Numbered from the stretch's first letter, positions 7,776-16,775 are shown. The stretch is 64,000 nt of DNA from an uncultured Lachnospiraceae bacterium (GCA_910577645.1 CAJTOL010000012.1:22647-86646), one strand, 5' to 3'. Translations and numbers: made by a program. The notes: generated from the letters alone by a model not told the origin.

Positions 7776-8444
7776 TTATTCCTGCAAGGTTACTGACTCG
7801 CTTGCAGGACAAGCCATCCTGCTGTAAAATTTAGAAAGTACCTGAACCAACTGCCCGGGGGATTCGGTATTTACCTGGTGCCCGCAGCCGGGAACCTGCC
7901 GGAACCGGGCCCGGGGAAGGAGCTGTGCCAAATCCCGGCAGGCCTTATTGTTAGCCTTATCCCGTTCCCCACAGAGAATCAGGGTAGGACAGGAAACACT
8001 TTTCAGGTTATGGGAAAAATCCAGATCCGCCATACTGGTAGTCAGGCTTAATAAATCTCTTTTTTCAAAATCCATCTTTCGAAAAGCGGCCTGAGGCAGG
8101 AGAGAAAATACCGCGTTTTGAAAGGACAACAGTTTCTTTGGCATACGGTACTGAGCGCCTATAAGGGCCAGGGAACAAACCTCCTTTGGATGTTCAATAG
8201 CATAATGAAGAGCCAGAACCGCCCCCAGAGACAATCCGCAGATATGAAGAGGCTGGGGAAGAAACCGGCAATACTGGCAAAGGGCCTGATACAAGTTTTG
8301 GTAGGTCACCTCCTGACCTATGAGAAAATCCGACAGCCTGGGTGTTAAAACCGTTCCCACCGGAGCGGAGGGAAAAAGGTGATCCGCAGCCGATGACCAG
8401 CTTTCCGGGCCCTGTCCTAAACCGTGAAGAAATAAATAAGACAT
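7776..8444 (-). CDS. Alpha/beta hydrolase
   Basis: A 222-residue single-domain serine hydrolase. It has the oxyanion-hole segment FLHGLGQGPESW at the start, the nucleophile elbow GLSLG at about residue 70, an Asp in LILCGERDKANN and the catalytic His in PGCGHQVNTE near the end, so the triad is complete. There is no signal peptide. Substrate cannot be told from sequence. AGGAGG precedes the ATG. It forms a two-gene unit with the DUF2200 gene. Confidence 0.88.
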   Translation of the reverse strand: MSYLFLHGLGQGPESWSSAADHLFPSAPVGTVLTPRLSDFLIGQEVTYQNLYQALCQYCRFLPQPLHICGLSLGAVLALHYAIEHPKEVCSLALIGAQYRMPKKLLSFQNAVFSLLPQAAFRKMDFEKRDLLSLTTSMADLDFSHNLKSVSCPTLILCGERDKANNKACRDLAQLLPRARFRQVPGCGHQVNTESPGQLVQVLSKFYSRMACPASESVTLQE

Positions 8445-8483
8445 ATATACAACCTCCTGACAGTAAAGATTTTGTTCTGCTTA

Positions 8484-8981
8484 TTAAATAAGAATTCTGT
8501 TCAAATACTCTTCGGAATCTTTCCTGGATTTAAATATTATGACATGTTTATCTTTTCGATATTTTTCAATTAACTCATATATTTGAGGCAGGCTTTCTTT
8601 AGGAAAGTCAAGGATAAACTGCCGGAATTCACTGTCAAATTCTGTCTCATGCCAGGGCAAATCTTCCCGCTCTTTTCCGATTCTGGATTCAGCGCCGGAA
8701 AGGCAGACATCCAATGGAAAATCCAGAAGAAAAACGGTATCGCAGTATTTCAGGCGCATTTCCAGTGTCCGGTTATAGTTTCCGTCTATAATCCATCTGT
8801 CTCTTATAAGAATATCCTTTAGCTTCATGTCAAATTCTTGCCTGGAGCTAGTGGTCTTATCCGGTTTGTGCCATAGCATATCAAGGTAGTAGAGCGGGAG
8901 CCCTGTCACATCCCGAAGCTTTCTTGAAAATGTACTTTTTCCGGCTCCGGGGCTTCCGATAACAATTGCTTTTTTAAACAT
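8484..8981 (-). CDS. P-loop kinase-like protein (adenylate kinase / topology modulation family)
   Basis: A 165-residue nucleoside-triphosphate-binding protein. The Walker A motif GSPGAGKST spans residues 9-17, followed by LPLYYLDMLWHKPD and WIIDGNYNRTLEMRL, both characteristic of the small FlaR-like or topology-modulation ATPases. The substrate of this family is not defined. The ATG at 8981 has GGAGGTG seven bases upstream; longer in-frame starts up to 9161 would run into the opposing lipoprotein gene and are rejected. Confidence 0.85.
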   Translation of the reverse strand: MFKKAIVIGSPGAGKSTFSRKLRDVTGLPLYYLDMLWHKPDKTTSSRQEFDMKLKDILIRDRWIIDGNYNRTLEMRLKYCDTVFLLDFPLDVCLSGAESRIGKEREDLPWHETEFDSEFRQFILDFPKESLPQIYELIEKYRKDKHVIIFKSRKDSEEYLNRILI

Positions 8982-9123
8982 GGCCCCACCTCCATTGATT
9001 TCAGGCTGCCTCTTAAACAAGAGGTTTTTACAAGTGTACCATATAATAAAGAAAAAAGCCATGCATACCTTACAGGCTGCCGGAATACAATGGTAATAAT
9101 CAACTATTTGGGGAGGCAGAAAG

Positions 9124-9564
9124 ATGCGAAGAACACTAAATGGCAAAATATTTGCAGTCATGGGTTTGTTTCTGTGGGTTGCGGTGGTGCGTCTCTTAAG
9201 CGGGTGCAGTATGGCAGGACTGGGAAAAGAAAACTCCGATAAAGTAAGAGATTTGGAATTTACAGTAGTGGGAGACAGCGACGTGCCTCAGGAGCTTTTG
9301 GATTTGATTCAGGAAAAAAAGAATGATGCTTTTAAACTAACTTACAGCAATGATCAGGGATTATACATAGTAAACGGTTACGGTACCCAGGAAAGCGGCG
9401 GCTACAGTATTACAGTGGAACAACTTTACCTGACGGAAAATGCTATAATATTTGATACAGAGCTGATGGGGCCGGGAAAAGACGAAGAGGTCAGCAAGGA
9501 GCCGTCCTGCCCTTATATTGTAGTAAAAACAGAATTTTTAGAAGAGCCGGTAATTTTTCAGTAA
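9124..9564 (+). CDS. Lipoprotein with PrcB-like C-terminal domain
   Basis: A 146-residue exported lipoprotein. A basic, hydrophobic N-terminus leads to the lipobox LLSGC with Cys28. The C-terminal half, GGYSITVEQLYLTENAIIF through CPYIVVKTE, matches the PrcB_C domain, named after a regulator of a surface protease in Treponema. Whether it binds a protease here is unknown. It stands alone, facing away from the P-loop kinase gene, with a terminator after it. GGAGGCAG lies upstream of the ATG. Confidence 0.78.
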   Translation: MRRTLNGKIFAVMGLFLWVAVVRLLSGCSMAGLGKENSDKVRDLEFTVVGDSDVPQELLDLIQEKKNDAFKLTYSNDQGLYIVNGYGTQESGGYSITVEQLYLTENAIIFDTELMGPGKDEEVSKEPSCPYIVVKTEFLEEPVIFQ

Positions 9565-9622
9565 ACAACTGTTTCGTCATTTTTGTCGCACGTAAATGAT
9601 AGCATAAAATATATGGAAAAGG

Positions 9623-9668
9623 CAGAGGGGATGTTCTGAAAACGTAATTCAGCAACATCCCCTTGCTG
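9623..9668. terminator. Long hairpin terminator between convergent genes
   Basis: GGGGATGTTCTGAA pairs with TTCAGCAACATCCCC around a short loop. The T-run is on the minus-strand side, so it best serves the bicupin operon, but the position between converging genes suits both. Confidence 0.75.
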
Positions 9669-9697
9669 TCAGATTAGAAGTATCCCTGACAGGAGGA

Positions 9698-10426
9698 CTA
9701 ACGGGTTTCTGTCATACGCCCGTTGAAGATCTGAGCCAGGTAGTTCTTTTGAATATCTGCTTCCACAAAATATTCAATATTAAAATAGCATACAGGAACG
9801 TTTTCTTCCGCAGTAAGGGTATAGGGCTGATTTACCGGTATGAACCGAAAGGAACCGGCAATCTCATCAGACGCCTCTTCGTTGTTAACAGAAAGCTGAT
9901 ACCGAGAATCCCCTACTGCATACAACCATTGATTTTGCAAAGGATTGCCCTGTGACTCTGTCTTTCCGCCTCTGCCGCATATAACGGACAGAGACAAATG
10001 GCCTAACTGGAAGGGCTGGATTAGACTCCAGGAGCCAAGGCGTTTACTCCTTCCCATATAATTGAACCGGACGCCATCGCTGTACTTTGAGAAGAAAGGA
10101 AGATGGAGATTCCATCCCTTAAAGAAAGCCTTATCCCACTCATTCATAGTAAATACACACATCATAAACTCTAAGTCCTCAATCGCCTGGATGGTGTAAG
10201 GAGAACGGTCAAAATCCGGGACAAAAACAGATGGCTCCGTAATATTGAAAATATCCTTCCTGGTCTGTACAAAAGCAGAGTTTCCATTAAACAAAAAAAC
10301 AATCAACTCCTCGGCATCAGGTTTGGGGGTAACGGCTTCTCCTGCCTTTATGGTGCAGCGGAAGAAAGAAATCCCGTCTAAACCGGTATCAATTGCAGTG
10401 CAGTTATCTAAACATTTATTTTCCAT
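9698..10426 (-). CDS. Bicupin paralog B, metal ligands lost
   Basis: A 242-residue protein of two cupin barrels, homologous along its length to the genes at 10438 and 11523 (shared blocks such as PDFDRSPYTIQAIEDLEFMMC against PDYDRSHYTVTAVTDLEFIMC in the neighbour). In the C-terminal barrel, where the paralog at 11523 has the metal-binding H-x-H pattern, this copy has ESQGNPLQNQWLY with no histidine, so it is unlikely to bind metal there. The start is taken as the ATG at 10426, placed five bases after GGAGG; an ATG at 10438 overlaps the stop of the upstream gene. Co-transcribed with 10438-11181. It could be a sensor or a subunit of a hetero-oligomer. Confidence 0.78.
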   Translation of the reverse strand: MENKCLDNCTAIDTGLDGISFFRCTIKAGEAVTPKPDAEELIVFLFNGNSAFVQTRKDIFNITEPSVFVPDFDRSPYTIQAIEDLEFMMCVFTMNEWDKAFFKGWNLHLPFFSKYSDGVRFNYMGRSKRLGSWSLIQPFQLGHLSLSVICGRGGKTESQGNPLQNQWLYAVGDSRYQLSVNNEEASDEIAGSFRFIPVNQPYTLTAEENVPVCYFNIEYFVEADIQKNYLAQIFNGRMTETR

Positions 10427-10437
10427 AGCAACCTCCA

Positions 10438-11181
10438 TTAATATACACCGTGGGCGCTGGTGTAGATTTCAACCCAAACATAGCAAACTGCTTTCCCTGG
10501 GCTTGCAACCAGGCTGTGATCCGGCCCGGCAGTTACAAAACTCCAGTCGCCCTCTACATGGCGGAAAATATGCTTGCTGTCAGCTTCGGTAGTTAAGGTA
10601 AAGTCACAATCCTCGCCTACAGCATAGTTAAACTGATGCACCTCCCGATGGCCTTTTTCTACAGTTCCGCAGTCAATACCGCGGCAATAGCCTGCGGTAA
10701 TCTTGCCTAAGCGCCCGCAGTCGCCGAAAAGAACAGAGCGGGATTCCAGTCCTTCAGACTTGCAATACTGATCATAGCGGTAGCACTGGGAAATAGTACG
10801 GAAATAGGGAAGATAAACACTGCACTCCTTCTCCCGTTCAAAGTCATAGTCATCCATATCGCATACACACATAATAAACTCTAAGTCTGTAACAGCAGTT
10901 ACGGTATAATGGGAACGATCATAATCCGGTGCGTAAAAGCTTAATTCATCAATGTGGAAAGCTCCGTCCTTTCCGCCAATAAAACCTTTGCCTTTGCCAA
11001 AGATCAAAAGAACAGCTTTATCCGGATATGGTTTTGGGGAAACAGAGCTTCCGGCTTTCAGATAGTATTTATAGGCGGACATGGGACCGTCATAAACGCC
11101 AGGCAGCAGCTCTGTAAAAAATACGCCGGATGAATCATAATGGCGGACAATGTCCACATCTTTTATCATACTTACTTTCAT
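10438..11181 (-). CDS. Bicupin paralog A
   Basis: A 247-residue double-cupin protein. The N-terminal barrel carries LLIFGKGKGFIGG and YAPDYDRSHYTV; the C-terminal barrel has KGHREVHQFNYAVG and GDWSFVTAGPDHSLVA, keeping two or three possible metal-ligand histidines but not the full HxH...E...H set. It opens a two-gene minus-strand operon behind a near-perfect promoter at 11275-11303 and is divergent from paralog C. AGGAGG precedes the ATG. Double cupins of this size include ureidoglycine aminohydrolase and uronate isomerases, but no close match is claimed. Confidence 0.8.
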   Translation of the reverse strand: MKVSMIKDVDIVRHYDSSGVFFTELLPGVYDGPMSAYKYYLKAGSSVSPKPYPDKAVLLIFGKGKGFIGGKDGAFHIDELSFYAPDYDRSHYTVTAVTDLEFIMCVCDMDDYDFEREKECSVYLPYFRTISQCYRYDQYCKSEGLESRSVLFGDCGRLGKITAGYCRGIDCGTVEKGHREVHQFNYAVGEDCDFTLTTEADSKHIFRHVEGDWSFVTAGPDHSLVASPGKAVCYVWVEIYTSAHGVY

Positions 11182-11274
11182 CGTAACCTCCTAAAATCTG
11201 GTAATCATAGAATCGGTTTAACCAAAGTGAAAACAGACACATTTTTTCCTAAGAAACTACTTTCATCAATTCTC

Positions 11275-11303
11275 AGTATAGGCGTAAAGCGGTAAGTTGT
11301 CAA
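11275..11303 (-). promoter_or_regulatory. Sigma-A promoter of bicupin operon A-B
   Basis: On the minus strand TTGACA (11303-11298) and TATACT (11280-11275) are separated by 17 bases. Confidence 0.8.
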
Positions 11304-11392
11304 GATAAAAAAGAAAATGTGCAAAAATTACAAAAAATAAATCTTAAAATAGTATAAAACATACAAAATAACGACATTGAACCAAAAAAATG

Positions 11393-11421
11393 TTGACACA
11401 TTCCTGTGCTGGTGATATTCT
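11393..11421 (+). promoter_or_regulatory. Sigma-A promoter of bicupin C and downstream genes
   Basis: TTGACA and TATTCT separated by 17 bases. The operator-like GAAACTGGTTTC lies 25 bases after the -10 box. Confidence 0.8.
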
Positions 11422-11445
11422 AAGAGCGAAAACAGCATGTTTTGT

Positions 11446-11457
11446 GAAACTGGTTTC
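11446..11457 (+). promoter_or_regulatory. LacI-type operator-like palindrome
   Basis: GAAACTGGTTTC is symmetric in its outer five bases on each side and lies just downstream of the predicted start of the bicupin C transcript, a normal place for a repressor of the LacI family. Confidence 0.5.
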
Positions 11458-11522
11458 TCAAAAAAGAAACCCAAGTCATCAAAGTTGGCAAGGCAACAAG
11501 AGAGGAAAGGGAGGTAGAGAGA

Positions 11523-12275
11523 ATGGCGGAAATCAGACACGTAAAACGTGCTGCGATTGAAGCAATGATGAAAGAAACTCAGCCCGGGTTTTATCAGGCA
11601 GAAATGCTGCCGGGGGCTATGGAAGGGGTTGAAACTTACAAATGCCGTCTTCTGAAAGGAGCAGGCTGCAAGCTGGAATCCTATAAGAAAAAAGGAGTGT
11701 CCCTTTTCTTTATAGGAGGGAACGGACAGGTTTTTCAGGGAGACGTATCCTTTGAGATTACAGAGAGAGCGGTGTTTTGCCCGGATATCAACGGTGTTGA
11801 TTACCGGATCCAGGCAGAAAGTGATATGGAATTTCTCCTTTTGATTCAGGCAATGAGCCAGGAGGATCTGAAGCATTATGAGATGTATCACATTGTGCTA
11901 CCCTGGTTTAATACTGCAAAGCAGTGGCATCTGTATACAGAAGGATTCCGAAACGAGGATCTGAAATCTTTTGCATGCCTGCATCAGTATTACGTAAGCC
12001 GTATGAGTCTGGGAGAGGTAGTGGGGCCCGGAAATGCAAAGCTGGAGCCACATAAGCATCCGGAACTGTTTCAATGGTTCTATGGCCTTCCGGGAACGGA
12101 TCCGTTCCTCTTTCATGCAGGGGATGAGACTGTGGATGTAGAAGAGGGGGATTGGATTTGTATTCCTAATGAGACCTATCATATTGTTTCGCCTAAAAAG
12201 GACAAGGATTATGTTGACTATGTTTGGTTTGAAGTGGTAGTTCCGGGGCTTGAAATGTGCCCATATTTTTACTAA
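11523..12275 (+). CDS. Bicupin paralog C, metal ligands retained
   Basis: A 250-residue double-cupin protein, the most complete of the three paralogs. Its C-terminal barrel has EPHKHPELFQWFYG and EEGDWICIPNETYHIVSP, giving the HxH, a following Glu and the distal His expected for a metal-dependent cupin. The N-terminal barrel lacks such ligands. It is followed by the LacI gene after 41 bases without a terminator and starts the plus-strand unit that also includes the ABC importer genes. GGGAGGTAGAGAGA precedes the ATG. A sugar-acid isomerase or lyase-like role is plausible from context and fold but not shown. Confidence 0.82.
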   Translation: MAEIRHVKRAAIEAMMKETQPGFYQAEMLPGAMEGVETYKCRLLKGAGCKLESYKKKGVSLFFIGGNGQVFQGDVSFEITERAVFCPDINGVDYRIQAESDMEFLLLIQAMSQEDLKHYEMYHIVLPWFNTAKQWHLYTEGFRNEDLKSFACLHQYYVSRMSLGEVVGPGNAKLEPHKHPELFQWFYGLPGTDPFLFHAGDETVDVEEGDWICIPNETYHIVSPKKDKDYVDYVWFEVVVPGLEMCPYFY

Positions 12276-12316
12276 AATAGAATTCATAAAAACCTGCGGG
12301 AAGGTAAGGGGATATT

Positions 12317-13324
12317 ATGAATATCTATGAAATTGCCAAAGAAGCGAATGTATCCGTATCAACCGTATCAAGAGTAATAAACGGTAATGAGCATGTTCGC
12401 GAGGAATCAAGAAGACGTGTGACAGAGGTTATTGAGAAGTCAGGCTTTGTTCCGAATTTTTTTGCAAGAAGCCTGAATCGAAAGCAAACGAAAATGGTTG
12501 GAATTTTATGTCCGGTTATTTCCGATATTAACCATGCAAAACAGGTATCTGTGCTGGAGAGCCGCTTGAGAAAAAGTGGATTTGATATTATTTTGTGTAG
12601 TTTGGAACAGAATTATGATGATAAACAGTCTTATCTGGATTTGCTGATTCAAAAACAGGTAGACGCAATTTTCATCATTGGCGTAGGGAACGACGATAAT
12701 TTGAGTAGCGCATTGTTGGGGGATATTTCAGCGAAAGTACCGATTATTATTATAAATGGTAAAGTAGATGTGCCCAATGTATACAGTGTTGTATCAAATG
12801 AACGCCAGATGGCTTCCGGTCTGGTGCAGGATTTGTGCCTTATGGGTTGTTCCAGAATTGCCTATATTTACGATAGTGAAACCTACAGCGGCAATGAAAA
12901 GCGGGAAGGGTATCTGGAGGGGATGAAAAATTGTAATCTGGATACACTAGACCTGGTATGTAAGGTTGAGGAACAAATCAGCATGAATGATGTGGAAGGG
13001 TCAGCGGATGTGATTAGAAAGTTTCTTGAATCCATGGAGGAACTGCCGGATGCCATTATCACCGCAGACGATGTACTGGCAGTGCCGGCCCAGAAAGTAA
13101 TTACGGCAATGGGCGAAAAGATGCCTATTATCGGATGGAATAACTCTATGTATTCTCAGATTGCTTCCCCTGCCATCAGCAGCGTGGATATTAATATGGA
13201 CCGCATGAGTGAGGTAGCGGTTATGATTCTAAAGAAAGTATTAGAACAAAAGACAACACCCAGATATATTGAGGTTCAGTCCAACCTGGTCGAAAGGGAA
13301 TCCTTTGTCTCCGCCTGCTTGTAA
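12317..13324 (+). CDS. LacI-family regulator of the bicupin/ABC/TIM-barrel locus
   Basis: A 335-residue LacI-type regulator. The N-terminal helix-turn-helix MNIYEIAKEANVSVSTVSRV is followed by NFFARSLNRKQT (hinge) and an effector domain with IIIINGKVDV, DAIITADDVLAVPA and MPIIGWNNSMYSQIASPAIS. It lies inside the operon-like run between bicupin C and the substrate-binding lipoprotein gene, so it is probably the local regulator. Candidate operators are GAAACTGGTTTC at 11446 and TTTGGTTTTACCAAA at 13327. AAGGTAAGGGG precedes the ATG. The ligand is unknown. Confidence 0.9.
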   Translation: MNIYEIAKEANVSVSTVSRVINGNEHVREESRRRVTEVIEKSGFVPNFFARSLNRKQTKMVGILCPVISDINHAKQVSVLESRLRKSGFDIILCSLEQNYDDKQSYLDLLIQKQVDAIFIIGVGNDDNLSSALLGDISAKVPIIIINGKVDVPNVYSVVSNERQMASGLVQDLCLMGCSRIAYIYDSETYSGNEKREGYLEGMKNCNLDTLDLVCKVEEQISMNDVEGSADVIRKFLESMEELPDAIITADDVLAVPAQKVITAMGEKMPIIGWNNSMYSQIASPAISSVDINMDRMSEVAVMILKKVLEQKTTPRYIEVQSNLVERESFVSACL

Positions 13325-13326
13325 AA

Positions 13327-13341
13327 TTTGGTTTTACCAAA
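13327..13341 (+). promoter_or_regulatory. Palindrome before the substrate-binding protein gene
   Basis: TTTGGTTTTACCAAA is a 15-base inverted repeat placed between the LacI stop codon and the ribosome site of the next gene. The minus-strand sequence TTTGGTTAAACC at 11226-11215 is closely related, which suggests a shared operator. Confidence 0.45.
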
Positions 13342-13357
13342 GTGGAGGAGGTTCACT

Positions 13358-14611
13358 ATGACAAAAAAATTATGTAGAAACCTGGCAGTTGCAATGAGTA
13401 TGGCAGTGGTACTTTCCGGCCTGAGCGGATGTCAAAGTTCCGGAGGCGGCAATTCTGCCACCGCAGCGCCTGCTGCCACAAAGGCTGTTGCAGATGGGGG
13501 GTCCCAGGCTGCAGGGGATTCCGTTATTAAAGAAAAACGTGACATAGTAATCATTGACGCCGGCGGAGAGCAGGACATGTTCGGCGAAATTGTAGAGATG
13601 TTTAAGGCAGAGTATCCTGATTATGTCAAGGATGTTGTCTGGATTCCTGCGTCAACCGGCGAGCAGGTTTCCAAGCTGGCTGCAGAAAGGGATGCAAAGA
13701 AACCATACGCCACGCTCTGTACCAATGGTTATGATACAGTAGCAGCGGGAATTGATGCTGAGGTTTATATTAACATTTTGGAAAAATATCCGGATCGCTT
13801 TGCCGATACTATTGCAAATTTTAACGACGACTCAAAGATTCAGCTGGACAAAGGCCTGGGATATGGAATTCCTCATTTGAATTCCATAGGCGGCCCCATG
13901 ATTACTTATTGGCCGGATAAGGTTCCCAATCCTCCAAAGAACCTGGATGAATTATTAGCATTTTGTAAGGAGAATCCAGGCAAATTCGCATATCCCCGTC
14001 CAAGTAATTCCGGCGCAGGCTATGCATTCCTTCAGGGCATGCCCTACCTTGCAAAGGAAGAAAATCCCGATGATCCTGAAAGCTGGACAAATGTTTGGGA
14101 TTATTTAAAGGAAATGGATCAGTATATTGACTACTATACTACCGGTTCCGCATTGCTGTACCGCGATTTCAACGAGGGAACCCGCTGGATGATCACCACT
14201 GCTGTTGGCTATGAGACCAATCAAAGGGTCCTGGGCGCCATGGATCCTTCCTGTAAGCAGCTTTTCCTGGATGATTTACATTGGGTAACGGACTCCAATT
14301 TCTGGACAATCCCCACCGGGTTGGATCCTCAGGATGAAGAGCTGAGTTTACTATTTATGGAATTTACACTCCGCCCGGAGATTCAGGCAATGTTGTATGA
14401 CCACGGATTTATGTATCCCGGCCCGGTTTTAAAAGGCGTTACGTTAGACCAGGCTCCCCCGGAATCCCAGGAAGCTTTAAATGCAGTTATTACAGAGGAG
14501 CTTTTAGACGGCATTGAGAATTACCCCCATGTTGGGCCTATGACTATGTCCCAGCTGGTAAAGGCAATGGAAATGTGGGATGATAAAATTGGCGCCAACA
14601 AGTTAAAGTAA
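13358..14611 (+). CDS. ABC transporter substrate-binding lipoprotein
   Basis: A 417-residue family 1-type solute-binding protein. The signal peptide ends at the lipobox LSGC with Cys25, followed by a Ser/Ala/Gly-rich linker. The mature part begins RDIVIIDAGGEQDMFGEIVEM, like binding proteins of the iron/polyamine/thiamine class that pair with CysA-like ATPases. AGGAGG precedes the ATG; a GTG-type start 30 bases upstream is less likely. It is followed by a terminator hairpin that would allow more of this protein than of the membrane components. The substrate is not identified; catabolic neighbours suggest a sugar acid or similar anion. Confidence 0.88.
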   Translation: MTKKLCRNLAVAMSMAVVLSGLSGCQSSGGGNSATAAPAATKAVADGGSQAAGDSVIKEKRDIVIIDAGGEQDMFGEIVEMFKAEYPDYVKDVVWIPASTGEQVSKLAAERDAKKPYATLCTNGYDTVAAGIDAEVYINILEKYPDRFADTIANFNDDSKIQLDKGLGYGIPHLNSIGGPMITYWPDKVPNPPKNLDELLAFCKENPGKFAYPRPSNSGAGYAFLQGMPYLAKEENPDDPESWTNVWDYLKEMDQYIDYYTTGSALLYRDFNEGTRWMITTAVGYETNQRVLGAMDPSCKQLFLDDLHWVTDSNFWTIPTGLDPQDEELSLLFMEFTLRPEIQAMLYDHGFMYPGPVLKGVTLDQAPPESQEALNAVITEELLDGIENYPHVGPMTMSQLVKAMEMWDDKIGANKLK

Positions 14612-14638
14612 TAGGATTATAAGTTTCAAGAGTATTTA

Positions 14639-14680
14639 GGCCGAGGGTCCGAAACAGATAAATCGGTTCCTCGGCCTTTT
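14639..14680 (+). terminator. Intra-operon terminator after the substrate-binding protein gene
   Basis: GGCCGAGG pairs with CCTCGGCC around a 22-base loop and is followed by TTTT. Partial read-through would set the ratio of binding protein to permease. Confidence 0.8.
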
Positions 14681-14752
14681 GATATTTAAATTTATCTGAA
14701 ATTAAGAGTAAATCTAAATATTTAACAGAAAATATCATATTGGAGGTATAAC

Positions 14753-15889
14753 GTGAAAGATTTTAATCAACTGATTATGAGAGATATGTGTAAGTCATTT
14801 GGAAATCTGCATGTATTAAAAGACTTTAACTTGACCATTAACCGCGGCGAATTCGTGACTTTTTTAGGACCTTCTGGCTGCGGAAAAAGTACGGCTTTAA
14901 ACTGCATTTCCGGTTTGTTAAACATTACAGGCGGCTCTATTCAAGTGGATGATGAAATTATTGATGACGGGGGAAAAACTTTTGTTTCCCCGGAAAAGAG
15001 GGGATTTGGAATTATTTTCCAGAACTATGCCCTGTTTCCCCATATGACGGTTTTTGACAATATTGCCTTTAGTCTGTCGGTAGCTCACCGCCCTAAAGAC
15101 GAAATTCGGAGAAAGGTGGAAGAAGGAATCCGCATGGTGCATCTGGAAGGTCAGGAGCATAAGTTCCCATCACAGCTTTCCGGCGGCCAGCAGCAGCGTG
15201 TAGCCATTGCCCGAAGTGTGGTTATGGAACCGGGGTTGCTGCTGCTGGATGAACCTTTATCTAATCTGGATACCAAGCTGCGTACTGAGATGAGGTATGA
15301 GTTAAAGCAGATCCACAACCGGTTGAAGAGGGCTTCTGTCTACGTAACCCATGATCAGTCAGAGGCGTTGGCCCTTTCTGATAAAATTGTCATTATGAAG
15401 CTGGGAAAGGTTCAACAGATTGGAACCCCAAAACAGGTGTTTTTATATCCTGCCAACCGCTTTGTGGCAGATTTTATGGGATATAAAAATATTTGGGACG
15501 CTAAAATTTTGTCCGTTGAAGAGTCCGGAAATATCAGAAGATTTCAGGTGGAATCTTCTGGGATCCCATTTATGGTTTACAGCCGTTCAGGCGAGAATGA
15601 AGAGGTGGAAAAAATCCTGATCCAGGCATACCAGAAGGGGGAAGAAGTACTTTTGGCAAGTCGGCCGGATGATATTTTGGCAGGAACAACCGGGAAAAAC
15701 GATATGAATATCCGAGTGGAAGGCACAGAATATCTGGGAACTACCATTCAGGTAACCGGAAGCATAAAAGAAGGGATGGATGTCCAGGCACGCATTGAAC
15801 CCAATACCTTTGTAAAAGAGGGAACTGCCCTTTCTCTTACAATTCAGCCAGACAAGCTTCTGGTACTTCCCAAGGATAAGGAGGAATAA
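14753..15889 (+). CDS. ABC transporter ATP-binding protein, polyamine/iron/sulfate class
   Basis: A 378-residue ATPase. Walker A GPSGCGKST is at residues 39-47, the Q-loop is in IIFQNYALFPHMTV, the signature is LSGGQQQRVAIARS, Walker B is LLLLDEPLSNLD and the switch His is in YVTHDQSEAL. A C-terminal extension of about 140 residues fits a TOBE/MOP regulatory domain as in PotA, FbpC and CysA. Translation starts at a GTG with GGAGGT upstream. It powers the two permeases encoded directly downstream. Confidence 0.93.
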   Translation: MKDFNQLIMRDMCKSFGNLHVLKDFNLTINRGEFVTFLGPSGCGKSTALNCISGLLNITGGSIQVDDEIIDDGGKTFVSPEKRGFGIIFQNYALFPHMTVFDNIAFSLSVAHRPKDEIRRKVEEGIRMVHLEGQEHKFPSQLSGGQQQRVAIARSVVMEPGLLLLDEPLSNLDTKLRTEMRYELKQIHNRLKRASVYVTHDQSEALALSDKIVIMKLGKVQQIGTPKQVFLYPANRFVADFMGYKNIWDAKILSVEESGNIRRFQVESSGIPFMVYSRSGENEEVEKILIQAYQKGEEVLLASRPDDILAGTTGKNDMNIRVEGTEYLGTTIQVTGSIKEGMDVQARIEPNTFVKEGTALSLTIQPDKLLVLPKDKEE

Positions 15890-15893
15890 AATT

Positions 15894-16760
15894 ATGCTGA
15901 AAAATAAAGGCTGGACGATGGAAACGGCTGCCTTGATTCTTCCGGCAGTTTTGTTTCTGCTTGCAGTATTCATTTATCCTTTTGTCTATGCCCTGAAACT
16001 GAGCTTTACAGACAGCGGCAGCGGTGGGCTGACCCTGGCAAATTACATCAGCTTCTTTTCAGATTCAGTAGAGCTTAAGACAGTTTGGAATACTATCATT
16101 ATTTCTGTTCCGGTAACAATTCTCACCATTGTCCTGGCAGTACCCATTGCCTACTATATGAGAAATGGAATTAAGCATGAGAAACTGGTTACATTCTTTC
16201 TGATGATCCCCATGACTTTGGGGGTAGTGCTGATTGCAGAAGGAATGATCACCTATTTTGGCCGGAATGGCTGGTTGATGCTGCTTTTGGAGAAAATGGG
16301 GCTGATTGAGGAAAGGACAGGCCTTATCCATAATTACTGGGGTGTTGTGATTTCTCTGTTTATTCAGAGCTTTCCCATGGGGCTGACCATATTAATCGGC
16401 TACACCAGGGGAATCCATCCCAGCCTGGAGCGAGCTTCCAGAATGTTGGGAGCATCCAGATCCCAGACCTTCTGGAGAGTGATTTTTCCCCTTATGATGC
16501 CTGGGATTCTCATTGCATTCTGCCTGAACTTTACCTCGGCTTTTTCGGTATTTACCTCTGCGATTATGCTGGGACAGGCCACAAGCACCACCCGGGTAAT
16601 GGCCTATTCCGCTTATATTACGGCATATGAGTATTTTGACTATAATTTCAGCTCGACTATCTGCGTTATGATGGTGATTATTCAGTTTATACTAATCGGT
16701 GTTGTATTTGCTCTGAGAAATAAGCTGTATAAGGGCGCATCATCCGTTGGAAAAGGATAA
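15894..16760 (+). CDS. ABC transporter permease 1
   Basis: A 288-residue PotB-like inner-membrane permease with six predicted spans. The cytoplasmic coupling loop motif ASRMLGASRSQTFWRVIFPL (the EAA motif that docks on the ATPase) is at about residue 181. It begins four bases after the ATPase stop codon behind AAGGAGG and is followed by permease 2 after 15 bases. The pair forms the transmembrane heterodimer of the importer. Confidence 0.92.
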   Translation: MLKNKGWTMETAALILPAVLFLLAVFIYPFVYALKLSFTDSGSGGLTLANYISFFSDSVELKTVWNTIIISVPVTILTIVLAVPIAYYMRNGIKHEKLVTFFLMIPMTLGVVLIAEGMITYFGRNGWLMLLLEKMGLIEERTGLIHNYWGVVISLFIQSFPMGLTILIGYTRGIHPSLERASRMLGASRSQTFWRVIFPLMMPGILIAFCLNFTSAFSVFTSAIMLGQATSTTRVMAYSAYITAYEYFDYNFSSTICVMMVIIQFILIGVVFALRNKLYKGASSVGKG

Positions 16761-16775
16761 GGAGGAGGATTGATC

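Larger units (their letters stand above)
11182..11522. promoter_or_regulatory. Divergent intergenic region with two promoters and operator-like palindromes
   Basis: This 341-base spacer separates the minus-strand bicupin operon from the plus-strand bicupin-LacI-ABC block. It contains a strong promoter in each direction (11275-11303 minus; 11393-11421 plus). Palindromes of LacI-operator type include GGTTTAACC at 11215-11223 and GAAACTGGTTTC at 11446-11457. The arrangement suggests both transcripts answer to the LacI protein at 12317. Confidence 0.6.
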
